Assembly (NCBI RefSeq): GCF_028289625.1 | Contig: NZ_JANQOM010000028.1 | Location: 23,174 to 87,173 of the forward strand | Reading direction: 5' to 3' | DNA length: 64,000 bases | DNA from: Winogradskyella sp. | Lineage (GTDB): Bacteria; Bacteroidota; Bacteroidia; Flavobacteriales; Flavobacteriaceae | Part shown: positions 28,925 through 37,965 of the stretch, in pieces | Layout of the letters: each line of letters opens with the position of its first letter | Position numbering within the stretch: the first letter of the stretch is position 1 | The notes under the pieces: model-generated | Databases searched by the model: none | What the model was told of the DNA's origin: nothing | The model's input: the letters and a program-made list of their open reading frames with translations, nothing else | Position numbers and translations under genes: made by a program

Positions 28925-28945
28925 AACCCTATAAAAAACAGGGTT
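28925..28945. promoter_or_regulatory. inverted repeat between two glutamine synthetase genes
   Basis: AACCCT (28925-28930) and AGGGTT (28940-28945) face each other over 9 bases. A related half ACCCTGT lies at 28980. It could be an operator for both divergent genes. The binding protein is unknown. Confidence 0.35.
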
Positions 28946-29047
28946 ATCAACAAGTATTAATAACATTTCATCTAAAAGACCCTGTATTTTTTGACCAATT
29001 AAAAAAAAAGCTAATCTTTGCATGGTCAAATTATAAATTGTATAATG

Positions 29048-30064
29048 ATGAGTAAATCTAAATTAGAGTACATATGGCTAGATGGTTATAAGCCAACTCA
29101 AAACATGAGAAGTAAAACTAAAATTGAGGAGAATTTTAGTGGTAAGTTAGAAGATTGCCCTATATGGTCTTTTGATGGTAGTTCTACAAGACAAGCTACA
29201 GGTGATTCTTCGGATTGTTTATTAAAGCCTGTTGCAATCTATCCTGATCCAGCAAGAAAAGATGGCTATTTAGTAATGACTGAAGTATTAAATGCTGATG
29301 GGACCCCACATGAGTCTAATGGTAGAGCAACTATAGATGATGATGATAATGACTTCTGGTTCGGTTTTGAGCAAGAGTACTTTATAATGGATAGAAAAAC
29401 ACAATTGCCTTTAGGTTTCCCCGTAGGTGGTTACCCTGCACCTCAAGGTTTATACTATTGCTCTGTTGGTGGACGTAACACCCATGGTAGAGAACTTGTT
29501 GAACGCCATGCCGATTATTGTATCGCAGCAGGTCTTAATTTTGAAGGTATCAATCAAGAAGTGGCCTCTGGTCAGTGGGAATTTCAATTATTTGCTAAAG
29601 GGGCTAAAAAAGCTGGTGATGAAATTTGGATTGCACGTTACATGTTAGATCGTTTAACTGAAGAATACGGGTACTATATTGAATATCATCCTAAGCCATT
29701 AGGGAAAGAAATGGATTGGAATGGTTCTGGGATGCACGCTAACTTTTCTAACACAACTCTTAGAACAGCTGGTAGCCAAGAAATCTATGAAAAAATCTGT
29801 GAAGCATTTAGACCTGTTGTTAAAGAACACATTGCCGTATATGGTGAGTTTAATGACCAGCGTTTAACAGGTGAGCATGAAACGCAATCTATCGATGAGT
29901 TTAGCTATGGTGTATCCGATAGAGGTGCATCGATCCGTATTCCTATTATTACGGTAGAAAAAGGATGGAAAGGTTGGTTAGAGGATCGTCGTCCTGCATC
30001 TAATGCAGATCCTTATAAAGTTGCAGGAAGAATTGTTAAAACTGTAAAAAGTGCAGATGTTTAA
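29048..30064 (+). CDS. glutamine synthetase type II (eukaryotic-like)
   Basis: A 338-residue GSII with the beta-grasp domain (LEYIWLDGYKPTQNMRSKTK, CPIWSFDGSSTRQATGDSSD) and the catalytic domain (FGFEQEYFIMDRKT, QVASGQWEFQLF-like NQEVASGQWEFQLF, WNGSGMHANFS, NDQRLTGEHET, DRGASIRIP). ATG 29048 is chosen (MSKSKLEY); the frame extends upstream only with non-ATG codons. The pairing with a divergent GSIII gives the cell two enzymes for ammonia assimilation that may be used at different nitrogen levels. Confidence 0.94.
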   Translation: MSKSKLEYIWLDGYKPTQNMRSKTKIEENFSGKLEDCPIWSFDGSSTRQATGDSSDCLLKPVAIYPDPARKDGYLVMTEVLNADGTPHESNGRATIDDDDNDFWFGFEQEYFIMDRKTQLPLGFPVGGYPAPQGLYYCSVGGRNTHGRELVERHADYCIAAGLNFEGINQEVASGQWEFQLFAKGAKKAGDEIWIARYMLDRLTEEYGYYIEYHPKPLGKEMDWNGSGMHANFSNTTLRTAGSQEIYEKICEAFRPVVKEHIAVYGEFNDQRLTGEHETQSIDEFSYGVSDRGASIRIPIITVEKGWKGWLEDRRPASNADPYKVAGRIVKTVKSADV

Positions 30065-30090
30065 AATTTGCAATTAATACTATATGAGAG

Positions 30091-30112
30091 AAAGTCCGCA
30101 ATTGCGGACTTT
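30091..30112. terminator. terminator after GSII gene
   Basis: AAAGTCCGC/GCGGACTTT 9-bp stem with AATT loop, followed by T-run. It lies between convergent GSII and antiporter genes. Confidence 0.9.
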
Positions 30113-30113
30113 T

Positions 30114-31064
30114 TTATTTTAGAGCTAACACGATAAAGACAATATAGCCACCAAACAAAAGGAGTCCCTTAATTCGATTAATTTGAAAACGTTTGGGTAT
30201 AAGAATTAAAGGCACCAAAATTGCGGCAAAAGCAATCATCCAAAAAATGTTGGTGGATAATATCTCAGGTGTATTCGGATTTACTTCTATCGGTTTTACA
30301 ATGGCCGTCAAACCTAAAACAGAAGCAATATTAAAGATATTAGAACCTATAAGATTCCCAAGAGAAATTGCCTTTTCCTTTTTTAATGCCGCAATGACAG
30401 AAGCAGCTAATTCCGGAACACTTGTACCAATCGCTATAACCGTAACAGAAATGGCATAGTCACTTACACCAACCGTCTTGGCTAATTGTTTCGCCCCATC
30501 AACAAGCCATTCTGACCCAAAATACAAACCGGCCGCACCTATTAAAAGCCAAGCTACTATTTTAAAATTTGAAACAACAGCCAAGGTATCATCAACATCT
30601 TCTAAATTAGCCTTCATCGATTTCCTTGAACTCCTTATCAGTATATAGAGGAATAAAATAAGGGCGACAAATAAAATTGCACCCTCAATGGTCGATAATA
30701 CCATATCATTCTTCAAAAAGAAATAAAGTACAAAAGAGACCAACATCATCATTGGCCAATTGAACTTATAAAAATCCTTATCGACCGCCAAGGGTGAGAT
30801 GATTGCTGTTATCCCTAAAACCAAGCCGATATTTGCAATATTAGACCCTATGACATTACCTAAGGCTATATCGGTAACCCCATCAAAAGCAGCTTGTAAA
30901 CTCACCAATAATTCTGGTGCTGATGTTGCAAACGACACAACGGTCATGCCAATAACCAACTTAGAGATTTTGAGCTTAAAGGAAAGTCCAACGGACGCCC
31001 TCACCAAAAAATCACCACCTACAACAAGCGACGCCAAACCAATAAGCACAAGAAATACACTCAT
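30114..31064 (-). CDS. calcium/sodium antiporter (CaCA family)
   Basis: A 316-residue inner-membrane protein of the YrbG-type K+-independent Ca2+/Na+ antiporters, with about ten hydrophobic segments. The two alpha repeats are SFATSAPELLVSLQAA/GNVIGSNIANIGLVLG and IGTSVPELAASVIAAL/GNLIGSNIFNIASVLG, each with the ion-binding Glu of APEL or VPEL. It stands alone. Confidence 0.95.
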   Translation of the reverse strand: MSVFLVLIGLASLVVGGDFLVRASVGLSFKLKISKLVIGMTVVSFATSAPELLVSLQAAFDGVTDIALGNVIGSNIANIGLVLGITAIISPLAVDKDFYKFNWPMMMLVSFVLYFFLKNDMVLSTIEGAILFVALILFLYILIRSSRKSMKANLEDVDDTLAVVSNFKIVAWLLIGAAGLYFGSEWLVDGAKQLAKTVGVSDYAISVTVIAIGTSVPELAASVIAALKKEKAISLGNLIGSNIFNIASVLGLTAIVKPIEVNPNTPEILSTNIFWMIAFAAILVPLILIPKRFQINRIKGLLLFGGYIVFIVLALK

Positions 31065-31226
31065 CTTATTATCAAATATCTAATCCTTTTTTTAATTGAA
31101 CGGCGAAGATAACACTTCATTTTTAAAGCAACGAAAAACTAAAATTTTCGTTAAATAACTATTATTTTAGTTTTATAACTATAAAAATAGTTATATTTGA
31201 ATCTCGGATACCAAAACTAATATCAA

Positions 31227-31586
31227 ATGCAAAAGTTAACAAATAAAGAAGAAGAAATAATGCATATTCTATGGAAGCTCAAAAAAGCTTTTGTAAAAGA
31301 TGTACTAGCAGAGATTAAAACCGAAAAACCACATTACAATACATTGTCTACAATTATTAGACATTTAGAAGATAAAGGGTATGTAAGTTACAATGCATTT
31401 GGTAAGACACATCAATATTATCCTATTGTATCAAAGGAAGATTACAAAAAGCGTTTTATGACAACTGCTATCGAGAATTATTTTAACAACTCTTACAAAA
31501 ATGTAGTATCCTTCTTTGCCAAAGAAGAAAAGATAAGCGTCGACGAACTCAAAGAGATTATTTCACTAATTGAAAACAAGGAATAA
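31227..31586 (+). CDS. BlaI/MecI/CopY family repressor
   Basis: A 119-residue winged-helix protein (LTNKEEEIMHILWKLKKAFV, YNTLSTIIRHLEDKGYVSY) with a C-terminal dimerisation helix. It is 2 bp upstream of the BlaR1-like protease gene, the usual sensor-repressor pair. In Bacteroidota such pairs control envelope-stress or unknown functions rather than beta-lactamase. Confidence 0.95.
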   Translation: MQKLTNKEEEIMHILWKLKKAFVKDVLAEIKTEKPHYNTLSTIIRHLEDKGYVSYNAFGKTHQYYPIVSKEDYKKRFMTTAIENYFNNSYKNVVSFFAKEEKISVDELKEIISLIENKE

Positions 31587-31588
31587 CC

Positions 31589-33529
31589 ATGGAATATTTA
31601 TTAAAAGCATCAGCCGTAATCGTTATATTTTATGTACTCTATAAGTTATTTCTGCAACGCGAAACTTTCTTTCAGACCAATCGTGGTTATTTACTGATTG
31701 GGCTTTTAGCTTCTGTTTTGCTGCCACTAATCGTCATACCAATTTATGTCGAATACACACCAACAGTTATGGATAGCTCTATATTATACATTAATTCTCC
31801 TGAGGTATTAGAGAATCCTAACGAAATGGCATTTGATTGGATTGGGTTGGCCTCTATAGTTTATACTTTTGGTGCAATTTTCTTTTTAGGAAAGTTACTG
31901 ATTGAACTTGCCTCACTTAAATTATTATTTAAAAAACATAGATTTTTTAAAAATGGCTCCTACATTTTTATCGAAACCGAGAATGATATTCCTCCTTTTT
32001 CGTTTTTTAATTGGATTGTTTATAACCCAAAGAAGTATACCCGTGAAGAATTGCAGCACATCCTTAATCATGAAAAAGCTCACGCAAGGGAATTACACTC
32101 TATTGACATTATTTTGACTCAGCTGTCATGCGTATTACTTTGGTTCAATCCATTAATATGGTTATACAAAAAAGAGGTACAGCAAAATCTAGAATTTATA
32201 GCAGATAAAAAGGCCCAGGACTTTTCTTCCTGTGAAAAAAGCTATCAGCTTATTTTATTGAAAGCAAGCGCTCCGCAGCATAAATACTTAACCACTAATA
32301 ATTTTTATAATTCACAAATCAAAAAAAGAATAATTATGTTACACAAATCGAAATCAAAAAAAGCAAATGTTTGGAAGTATAGCTTAGTCTTACCAATCCT
32401 CGCACTTTTTTTAATGAGCTTTAATACTAAGGAAATCTTCATTGAAAAAGAAAGACCAAAGGATTCAGCAAATACAGCACAAATTGAAGCTTCTAATCAA
32501 TTAAATGATTTATATGAAAATTTAGAGTCTAAAGAAACTTCGACTTTAAAAACAGAAGAAGAAGAAGAAGCGACCAAAGTAGAAAACAACACCAAAACTA
32601 CAGGTAAATTAACTGCTAAGGCCACTTCTAAAAGCGAAAATAGCACTTCGGATGTAGGTGGTATCTCAATTACGATAATTGATAAGAACACTACTGATGC
32701 CGAACTCGACAAAATAAAAGCAGATCTTAAGAAAGATGGCCTTACATTGAAGTTTAAAAGCGTAAAACGTAATCGCAGTAGGGAAATCACAGCTATTAAA
32801 ATAGACGCAAAATCAAAAAACTCCAATGCCAACTATAATATTAGTTCAGACGAAGCCATAAGCCCAATAAAAATTGTATATGATATCGAAAATGAGAGCA
32901 TCTCAATTGGTAACGGCCATTCAAAACATGGAAAAAACACATTTGTTTACGAAACACATAAAGACGGAGATTATAAAATCCATAAATCAGGAAAAGGCAA
33001 TAATGTATATGTTATCACCGAGGAGCATGATAACGATGTGGATGTAGTACACGAGTCTAGAGTAGTTGTAAGGAACAACGGGAAAAAAGGAAAAGTAAAA
33101 ACCGTAAAAAGATTAAAGAATGTAGAGGTGATTTCTGGAGATGACGATGTCATTGAAGTTATTGTTGAAGACGTGGATAACGACAATATCGAAACCATAG
33201 TAATTGATAGCTTAGAAGATGTAAATGTAAAAGCAGATATTATTATAGAAGAAAAAGGTAAAAATGTTTGGGTTAGTGACGACGACGAAACCAAAAGCAC
33301 AATAATTATTGGGGATGAAGATGGAGATAATAATATTTACATCTCAGGTCTTAACGGGGAAAACCCTTTATATATAGTGGATGGCAAAGAAGTTTCGAAA
33401 GAGAAATTTACGAAACTAAATCCAAAAAAAATTGAATCCGTAACTGTTCTTAAAGACGAAAGTGCTATTAAAAAGTATGGAGATAAAGGAAAAAACGGAG
33501 TAATTATAGTTAAAACAAAAAAGAATTAG
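31589..33529 (+). CDS. BlaR1-like M56 peptidase with C-terminal plug-like domain
   Basis: A 646-residue membrane protein. N-terminal TM helices surround the gluzincin zinc motif HEKAH (161-165) after QHILN. A further TM segment lies near 270-285. Next is a Ser/Thr/Lys/Glu-rich linker and an Asp/Val-rich periplasmic region (about 340-580). The C-terminal NPLYIVDGKEVSKEKFTKLN, then KIESVTVLKDESAIKKYGDK and GVIIVKTKK, resembles a TonB-plug domain. It probably senses an envelope signal and inactivates the BlaI-type repressor. The target genes are not seen here. Confidence 0.9.
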   Translation: MEYLLKASAVIVIFYVLYKLFLQRETFFQTNRGYLLIGLLASVLLPLIVIPIYVEYTPTVMDSSILYINSPEVLENPNEMAFDWIGLASIVYTFGAIFFLGKLLIELASLKLLFKKHRFFKNGSYIFIETENDIPPFSFFNWIVYNPKKYTREELQHILNHEKAHARELHSIDIILTQLSCVLLWFNPLIWLYKKEVQQNLEFIADKKAQDFSSCEKSYQLILLKASAPQHKYLTTNNFYNSQIKKRIIMLHKSKSKKANVWKYSLVLPILALFLMSFNTKEIFIEKERPKDSANTAQIEASNQLNDLYENLESKETSTLKTEEEEEATKVENNTKTTGKLTAKATSKSENSTSDVGGISITIIDKNTTDAELDKIKADLKKDGLTLKFKSVKRNRSREITAIKIDAKSKNSNANYNISSDEAISPIKIVYDIENESISIGNGHSKHGKNTFVYETHKDGDYKIHKSGKGNNVYVITEEHDNDVDVVHESRVVVRNNGKKGKVKTVKRLKNVEVISGDDDVIEVIVEDVDNDNIETIVIDSLEDVNVKADIIIEEKGKNVWVSDDDETKSTIIIGDEDGDNNIYISGLNGENPLYIVDGKEVSKEKFTKLNPKKIESVTVLKDESAIKKYGDKGKNGVIIVKTKKN

Positions 33530-33556
33530 TCTTTAATTTCATCAATCAATCAACAG

Positions 33557-33593
33557 AAAAAGCCAAACTCAGTATTATGAAGTTTGGCTTTTT
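33557..33593 (+). terminator. terminator after the BlaR1-like gene
   Basis: AAAAAGCCAAACT/AGTTTGGCTTTTT, a 13-bp stem with an 11-base loop and T-run, just before the convergent nuclease gene. Confidence 0.9.
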
Positions 33594-33614
33594 TTATTCT
33601 ATCTATTAAATAGA

Positions 33615-35579
33615 TTATTTCACAATCAATTTTTGAACATAAGATTTGCCTTCATTAATCATCTTAAGGATGTATAAGCCCGAACTTAAGTTAAGTTCAA
33701 CATAATTACTGAAGTTATCAAATCGTTTTAAGAGTTTTCCTTGTAAAGAATACACTTCAAGACTAACTACAGAATCACCCTTCAGATATATTCTGCCATC
33801 AGTAGGATTTGGATAAATTACTAAATTTTCTAATTCATTGTCTTCAATACTTAGTGACTGATCCCATAGCTCGCCAACATTGTTTCCCCATATATATTCT
33901 ACCAAAAGTGGCTGGTCTATAAAAGGGTTCCTGTTTCTTTGCCAGTTATAAATGACATTATTTCTATTCATCTCAAAATCGTCTGGCGGGTCGTTTCTAT
34001 GCCAATCCAAAAGTGTTGCTAAATCTCCCAATTGACCCACGGTGTCGGGAAACCCATTAACAACTTCTAAACCGTTGTATCTGATTTCCATATACAAAAC
34101 ACTACGAGCTACATCTCCCCTAAAACTTCCTAAAGTACCGGTTGGACCTACATATTGTCCATAATGCTGATTTCCTCGTGTGCTGTTTTCAGCAGCATCT
34201 GCTGCTCTTAACGCATGAGCATCTGAGTTTCCATGTCTTAGCGAATCTGCTTTCGTAGTCCAAAATACGTCAATACCATCCGCTATTTCATCGGCTTCAA
34301 TATCATCAAATCCACCTCTAGACCTTGGAAAGGTATGCTCTCTATTCCACTTGCCAGCATTGTTACTACCCGTTTGTAAGTCTAATTTTGCACGTCCTTC
34401 TTCCCTATATAACAACCAAACTTGATTGCTGTTTTCTGGATTTTGGTCGGCTTCTTTTAAAATATCAATGACATCAGCATAGGTCTGGGCCCTAACTGTA
34501 CTCGGATTTGCAATAATATCTTGTAATGCTTGCCTCAGTGCCAAATCCGCCAGACCATCTAAACTATCGTAATAGCCATTTGGTTGCGTACTTTGCACTA
34601 TACCTGTTGTAGGATTTACAGGAGTTCCCCAAGCAGCAATGGTAAAATCATTGTCCACTACCCTAACCTCTACATTATTGTTTGATGCTACAATAGGTTC
34701 TACTAGGTTCAAAAACCGAATTTCCATCACCTCATCTCCTTCATCATTTGCATCGTCAATAATAGTTATGGTAGTGCTTGTCGTATTTTGACCACTAGCA
34801 ATCGTAAGATTAACATTCCCAGTATAATCCATGGTATTGAATGTGAAATTGTCTAAGTTAATCGTAAAGTTTAGGTCTGAAGTCACATTGCTTTCCGCTG
34901 TAAAGGTGATATCAAAAGTAGCACCCTCATTAAATTGAGTATCATTCACAGAAATTAATACTGGATTTATAGCGTTACCCGAACCATCATTTTCTCGTCT
35001 TGGAGTTGGTGTAGCTGTAGCATAAGATTCATTATCCATAGCATCCACAAAGCGCTGAATGGATCTTGGATTTGCACTTGTACCATTATCATTGTACTGT
35101 ATCGTCTCACCTAGCAAACCTAGAAGTACGGTATCATCAGCATCATTTGTGCCATACACCATAGCATCTATGAGATTATTTTGGGTTGCTAAGGTACCTT
35201 CGGGAAAATCAGTAATGTTAGCCTGATAAATCCCTACAGCATCTGCTCCATTTTGTATAACATTTTCAGCTATTATAAGCTGTGGAAATGGTGACACTCC
35301 TTCACTACCGATAACAAGCAGTCCATTATTATCAGTCTGGAAGCCTTCCAAATCAATAACCATATAACTAGAATCTGCTCCGCTTGTGGAACCATTAAAA
35401 AACACAAGTATAAAGCCATTGGTAGAGAAATTTGGCACCTGTGACTTTAATTCTATAAACTCTGCAGTATCCGTACTTGGTGAGTCTGGATCAAACTCGT
35501 TAATGACCAAAATTTGCGTCCAAGAAAAGTTAAATACCAAAAATAAAAGTGCGGTAAATATTCTATGCATGTTATTCAT
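33615..35579 (-). CDS. secreted endonuclease I with LTD, Calx-beta and T9SS sorting domain
   Basis: A 654-residue multidomain secreted protein. Signal peptide (MNNMHRIFTALLFLVFNFSW). Lamin-tail domain about residues 22-190 (INEFDPDSPSTDTAEFIELK). Calx-beta-like domain about 205-315 (NEGATFDITFTAESN, DEGDEVMEIRF). Endonuclease I domain about 330-560 with the catalytic KWNREHTFPRSRGG. Type IX secretion sorting domain at the end (LVIYPNPTDGRIYLKG ... YVQKLIVK). It should be exported and release nucleotides from extracellular DNA or RNA for use as phosphate and carbon source. It stands alone. Confidence 0.92.
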   Translation of the reverse strand: MNNMHRIFTALLFLVFNFSWTQILVINEFDPDSPSTDTAEFIELKSQVPNFSTNGFILVFFNGSTSGADSSYMVIDLEGFQTDNNGLLVIGSEGVSPFPQLIIAENVIQNGADAVGIYQANITDFPEGTLATQNNLIDAMVYGTNDADDTVLLGLLGETIQYNDNGTSANPRSIQRFVDAMDNESYATATPTPRRENDGSGNAINPVLISVNDTQFNEGATFDITFTAESNVTSDLNFTINLDNFTFNTMDYTGNVNLTIASGQNTTSTTITIIDDANDEGDEVMEIRFLNLVEPIVASNNNVEVRVVDNDFTIAAWGTPVNPTTGIVQSTQPNGYYDSLDGLADLALRQALQDIIANPSTVRAQTYADVIDILKEADQNPENSNQVWLLYREEGRAKLDLQTGSNNAGKWNREHTFPRSRGGFDDIEADEIADGIDVFWTTKADSLRHGNSDAHALRAADAAENSTRGNQHYGQYVGPTGTLGSFRGDVARSVLYMEIRYNGLEVVNGFPDTVGQLGDLATLLDWHRNDPPDDFEMNRNNVIYNWQRNRNPFIDQPLLVEYIWGNNVGELWDQSLSIEDNELENLVIYPNPTDGRIYLKGDSVVSLEVYSLQGKLLKRFDNFSNYVELNLSSGLYILKMINEGKSYVQKLIVK

Positions 35580-36163
35580 TTTTCACAAAGATAGTTGTAA
35601 AAAAATGCTTTTAAGGTTACGTGAAATTTATTTACAAAAACTGTACAAGAAATACTATGATAATCATCAGTAAATCAAAACTCAAAAAAGATGAAATACC
35701 AAAAAATAGAGGTTTTAAAGATGAAACGCCTCTACGTTTTTAAAATTTACCTAAAAAAGCACCTAGAAATATATAAAATTATAATCATAAATTACATTTT
35801 TAATTACAATTCAAATTTTATTTGAAGACAAGTCACACATTTTAGTAATAGTTTTTATTTTTTTACTTATAAATTTAAATGCAAATTCATCGATTTTTAT
35901 AAAAACGCTTGGAAGATTATTTGTTGCCTATATATATTGAAAACTCAATCAAGAAATTAAAGGAAATTATTAACCTCTAAACCAAAAATTATGATGACAT
36001 TAGCAAAACTGATTATTGATATTATATTTTCAATATTCTAAATTAAAACCAATCAAAAAACAAATCAAAAAAATGTAAAACTTAGTTCTAGAATAAGTTT
36101 TACTATTTTTGCTTCCAACCCACAGTCAACAAAATTTATTAGTTTTTAGTACCAATGTAGAGC
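35580..36163. other. long A/T-rich intergenic region
   Basis: No standard gene in 584 bp. One 16-codon hydrophobic frame (35991-36041, MMTLAKLIIDIIFSIF) and one exact -7 box TATTTTTG (36104-36111), 53 bp before the small gene at 36164, are the only points of note. The nuclease gene's promoter should be at the left end. Confidence 0.5.
35991..36041 (+). CDS. possible 16-residue hydrophobic micropeptide
   Basis: MMTLAKLIIDIIFSIF, followed by TAA. It has a short basic and hydrophobic pattern like leader or toxin peptides, with AGGAAATT upstream. There is no independent support, so chance is likely. Confidence 0.15.
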   Translation: MMTLAKLIIDIIFSIF

Positions 36164-36322
36164 ATGAAGACATCCTTCTTCAAGATTATTGCAAAACTTA
36201 ATAAGGTAGTTCTACCGAGTTACTCTAAAAGAAGATTAGACCTAAGCAAGGCCAGTAAACTACAACTGGCGATAATAGGTTGGCGTGCCTATATCACTAA
36301 AAATGCTTTAGATAAGGTCTAA
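36164..36322 (+). CDS. small conserved-type protein, 52 residues
   Basis: ATG 36164 to TAA 36322: MKTSFFKIIAKLNKVVLPSY, then SKRRLDLSKASKLQLAIIGW and RAYITKNALDKV. It is basic, with an amphipathic N terminus. I recall very similar 50-residue proteins in Flavobacteriaceae (some labelled SsrA-binding protein, which is doubtful). A promoter-like TATTTTTG precedes it. Its stop overlaps the stop of the convergent universal stress gene. Confidence 0.65.
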   Translation: MKTSFFKIIAKLNKVVLPSYSKRRLDLSKASKLQLAIIGWRAYITKNALDKV

Positions 36323-37158
36323 TGGTGAAATATCATTAACGGAAGAATTAGATTTTTACTGATTTTAGTCTTACTCGAATCGCTAAACAAACGTTCAAAA
36401 AAGCCTTTAAATTGACCTACTAAGGTAATCATATCCGCATCCTTGGATAAGTCTTCGTCCACTAAAACATTGGATAATGGAATGTTGGAAACCGTTTTAT
36501 ACATAAACCTATTTTCGTTGATGAGTTCTAGCAATAGTTCTTTGTCGAGATTTATCTTAGATTGGATATTGTTATCCGATGACACAAACCTTACTACATT
36601 GATAAAAGCTCCTAAATTATGAATGAGCTCCATGATGTCGATGACGGTTTTATGGTCGGCATAATCATCGGTATCTAAAGCTAATAGAATTGTGTTGGGT
36701 TTTTTATATTGGTAACCTTCAGGCACTACTAAAGTATTACAATCAACATGTCTTAAAATTTTTAAGGCATTACTACCCATAATAGCTTCGCGCAAGTTAG
36801 AAGCTCCATTGGTTCCCATCACCACATATTCAATATTTTCCTTAGCTATCGTTTGTTTTACGGCAGCAATGAACAAGTCATAATCCACAATAGGCTTAAA
36901 GGTGTGTAATCTATCATTGGCGTTTAGTTTCAGACAATCTACTATACGCTTTAATTTATTTTTATTCTCCAAAATCAAAACCTCATAAAGACTTTCTCCA
37001 GATTTGCTCGCCATTAAATCGTCTGAAGCATAGCTCAACGAATCTTGAACATTAAGAACAAAAAAGTCGCAAAAGTCATTGTAGAACAGTTTCAACGCAT
37101 AATTCATTGCATTAATTGAATTATCAGAAAAATCGGTTAGAAGCAATATTTTTTTCAT
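36319..37158 (-). CDS. universal stress protein (two-domain)
   Basis: A 279-residue protein with a first UspA domain (ILLTDFSDNSINAMNYALKL; MGTNGASNLREAIMGSNALK near residues 115-135, the G-2x-G-9x-G(S/N) nucleotide motif) and a second degenerate half. It is soluble and likely binds ATP or AMP under stress. It faces the pyridoxamine-oxidase-like gene; an operator TGATAATTATCA lies 49 bp upstream of its start. Confidence 0.9.
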   Translation of the reverse strand: MKKILLLTDFSDNSINAMNYALKLFYNDFCDFFVLNVQDSLSYASDDLMASKSGESLYEVLILENKNKLKRIVDCLKLNANDRLHTFKPIVDYDLFIAAVKQTIAKENIEYVVMGTNGASNLREAIMGSNALKILRHVDCNTLVVPEGYQYKKPNTILLALDTDDYADHKTVIDIMELIHNLGAFINVVRFVSSDNNIQSKINLDKELLLELINENRFMYKTVSNIPLSNVLVDEDLSKDADMITLVGQFKGFFERLFSDSSKTKISKNLILPLMIFHH

Positions 37159-37206
37159 CGTCTATCTACTTTCCATCAATTTAAAAAAACAATATTAAAA
37201 AGCGAA

Positions 37207-37218
37207 TGATAATTATCA
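37207..37218 (-). promoter_or_regulatory. Crp/Fnr-type operator for the universal stress gene
   Basis: TGATAATTATCA, a perfect palindrome matching TGATWAWWRTCA. Its centre is 29.5 bp upstream of a TA-starting -7 position (TAAATTGA on the minus strand). Confidence 0.55.
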
Positions 37219-37224
37219 GTTCAT

Positions 37225-37241
37225 AAGTTATGCCATAACTT
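37225..37241. promoter_or_regulatory. inverted repeat in the divergent promoter region
   Basis: AAGTTAT/ATAACTT, perfect 7-bp arms around GCC, lies between the two Crp/Fnr-type boxes. It may be a second operator or a small hairpin. Confidence 0.3.
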
Positions 37242-37253
37242 TCTTCGCAAAGC

Positions 37254-37265
37254 TGATTAATATCA
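37254..37265 (+). promoter_or_regulatory. Crp/Fnr-type operator for the PPOx-like gene
   Basis: TGATTAATATCA, centred 29.5 bp before the -7 box TATCTTTT (37289-37296); the ATG is at 37315. The inferred start point places the site at about -41.5. Confidence 0.6.
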
Positions 37266-37314
37266 TTAAAAAATAGTGTTTTAGTTGGTATCTTTTAACT
37301 TAAATTTTTTGGTC

Positions 37315-37767
37315 ATGATTAAAAGTTTAGATTACAAAAGGTGCTCAGATGTATTGACAAACAATTACATAGGCTATCTATCCTATATTAGCAACAACAG
37401 ACCTTATAGCATTCCCATCACCTTTTTTTACAATGAAAAAGAAAAGTACATTATCTGCTATTCTGGTAATGGGCATAAAATTGATGCCATGCGACGACAA
37501 CCATCGGTCTCTCTGGCTGTTGCAGACATCTACGCTAATAATCAATGGCAATCGGTCTTAGCACATGGCCAATACAATGAGATTGATGGTGGCACAGCCA
37601 AACTATACTTGCATGAATTTTCTTTGGGCATTAAAGACATCATCTTAAAAAAGGAACATAAAGATCTGGATTATATCAGTGAGTTTTCGAGCAAAATTTA
37701 CAATCAAGAAACACCAATCGTCTTTCTCATTAAAATTGAAGATATGACAGGTAAAATGAGAGCGTAG
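37315..37767 (+). CDS. pyridoxamine 5'-phosphate oxidase-like flavin-fold protein
   Basis: A 150-residue split-barrel protein (LDYKRCSDVLTNNYIGYLSY, YSIPITFFYNEKEKYIICYS, GHKIDAMRRQPSVSLAV) of the PPOx/nitroimidazole-resistance group, likely binding FMN or F420-like flavin. ATG 37315 (MIKSLDYKR) is taken over an upstream TTG, since the paralogue at 40725 has exactly this length. A paralogue of about 50 percent similarity by eye is 3 kb away. Confidence 0.87.
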   Translation: MIKSLDYKRCSDVLTNNYIGYLSYISNNRPYSIPITFFYNEKEKYIICYSGNGHKIDAMRRQPSVSLAVADIYANNQWQSVLAHGQYNEIDGGTAKLYLHEFSLGIKDIILKKEHKDLDYISEFSSKIYNQETPIVFLIKIEDMTGKMRA

Positions 37768-37893
37768 TCCAGATATTCCCTTCGTTAAAAACACGTACTT
37801 ATTTAGATTATAAATAAAATATAAGCAACAAACTGTTAATATTAGCTGAGGACTTGTTTTGTTATGTATTAAAGTCTGGGACCTTGTCTTAGC

Positions 37894-37905
37894 TGATAAA
37901 TATCA
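37894..37905 (+). promoter_or_regulatory. Crp/Fnr-type operator for the second universal stress gene
   Basis: TGATAAATATCA centred 29.5 bp before TAACTTTA (37929-37936), a 7-of-8 match to TAnnTTTG. The start codon is 61 bp downstream. Confidence 0.6.
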
Positions 37906-37965
37906 TGGGAAAATTTAAATGGCATCGGTAACTTTAATATCGAAGAAATTCAAAATCCATTAGCT

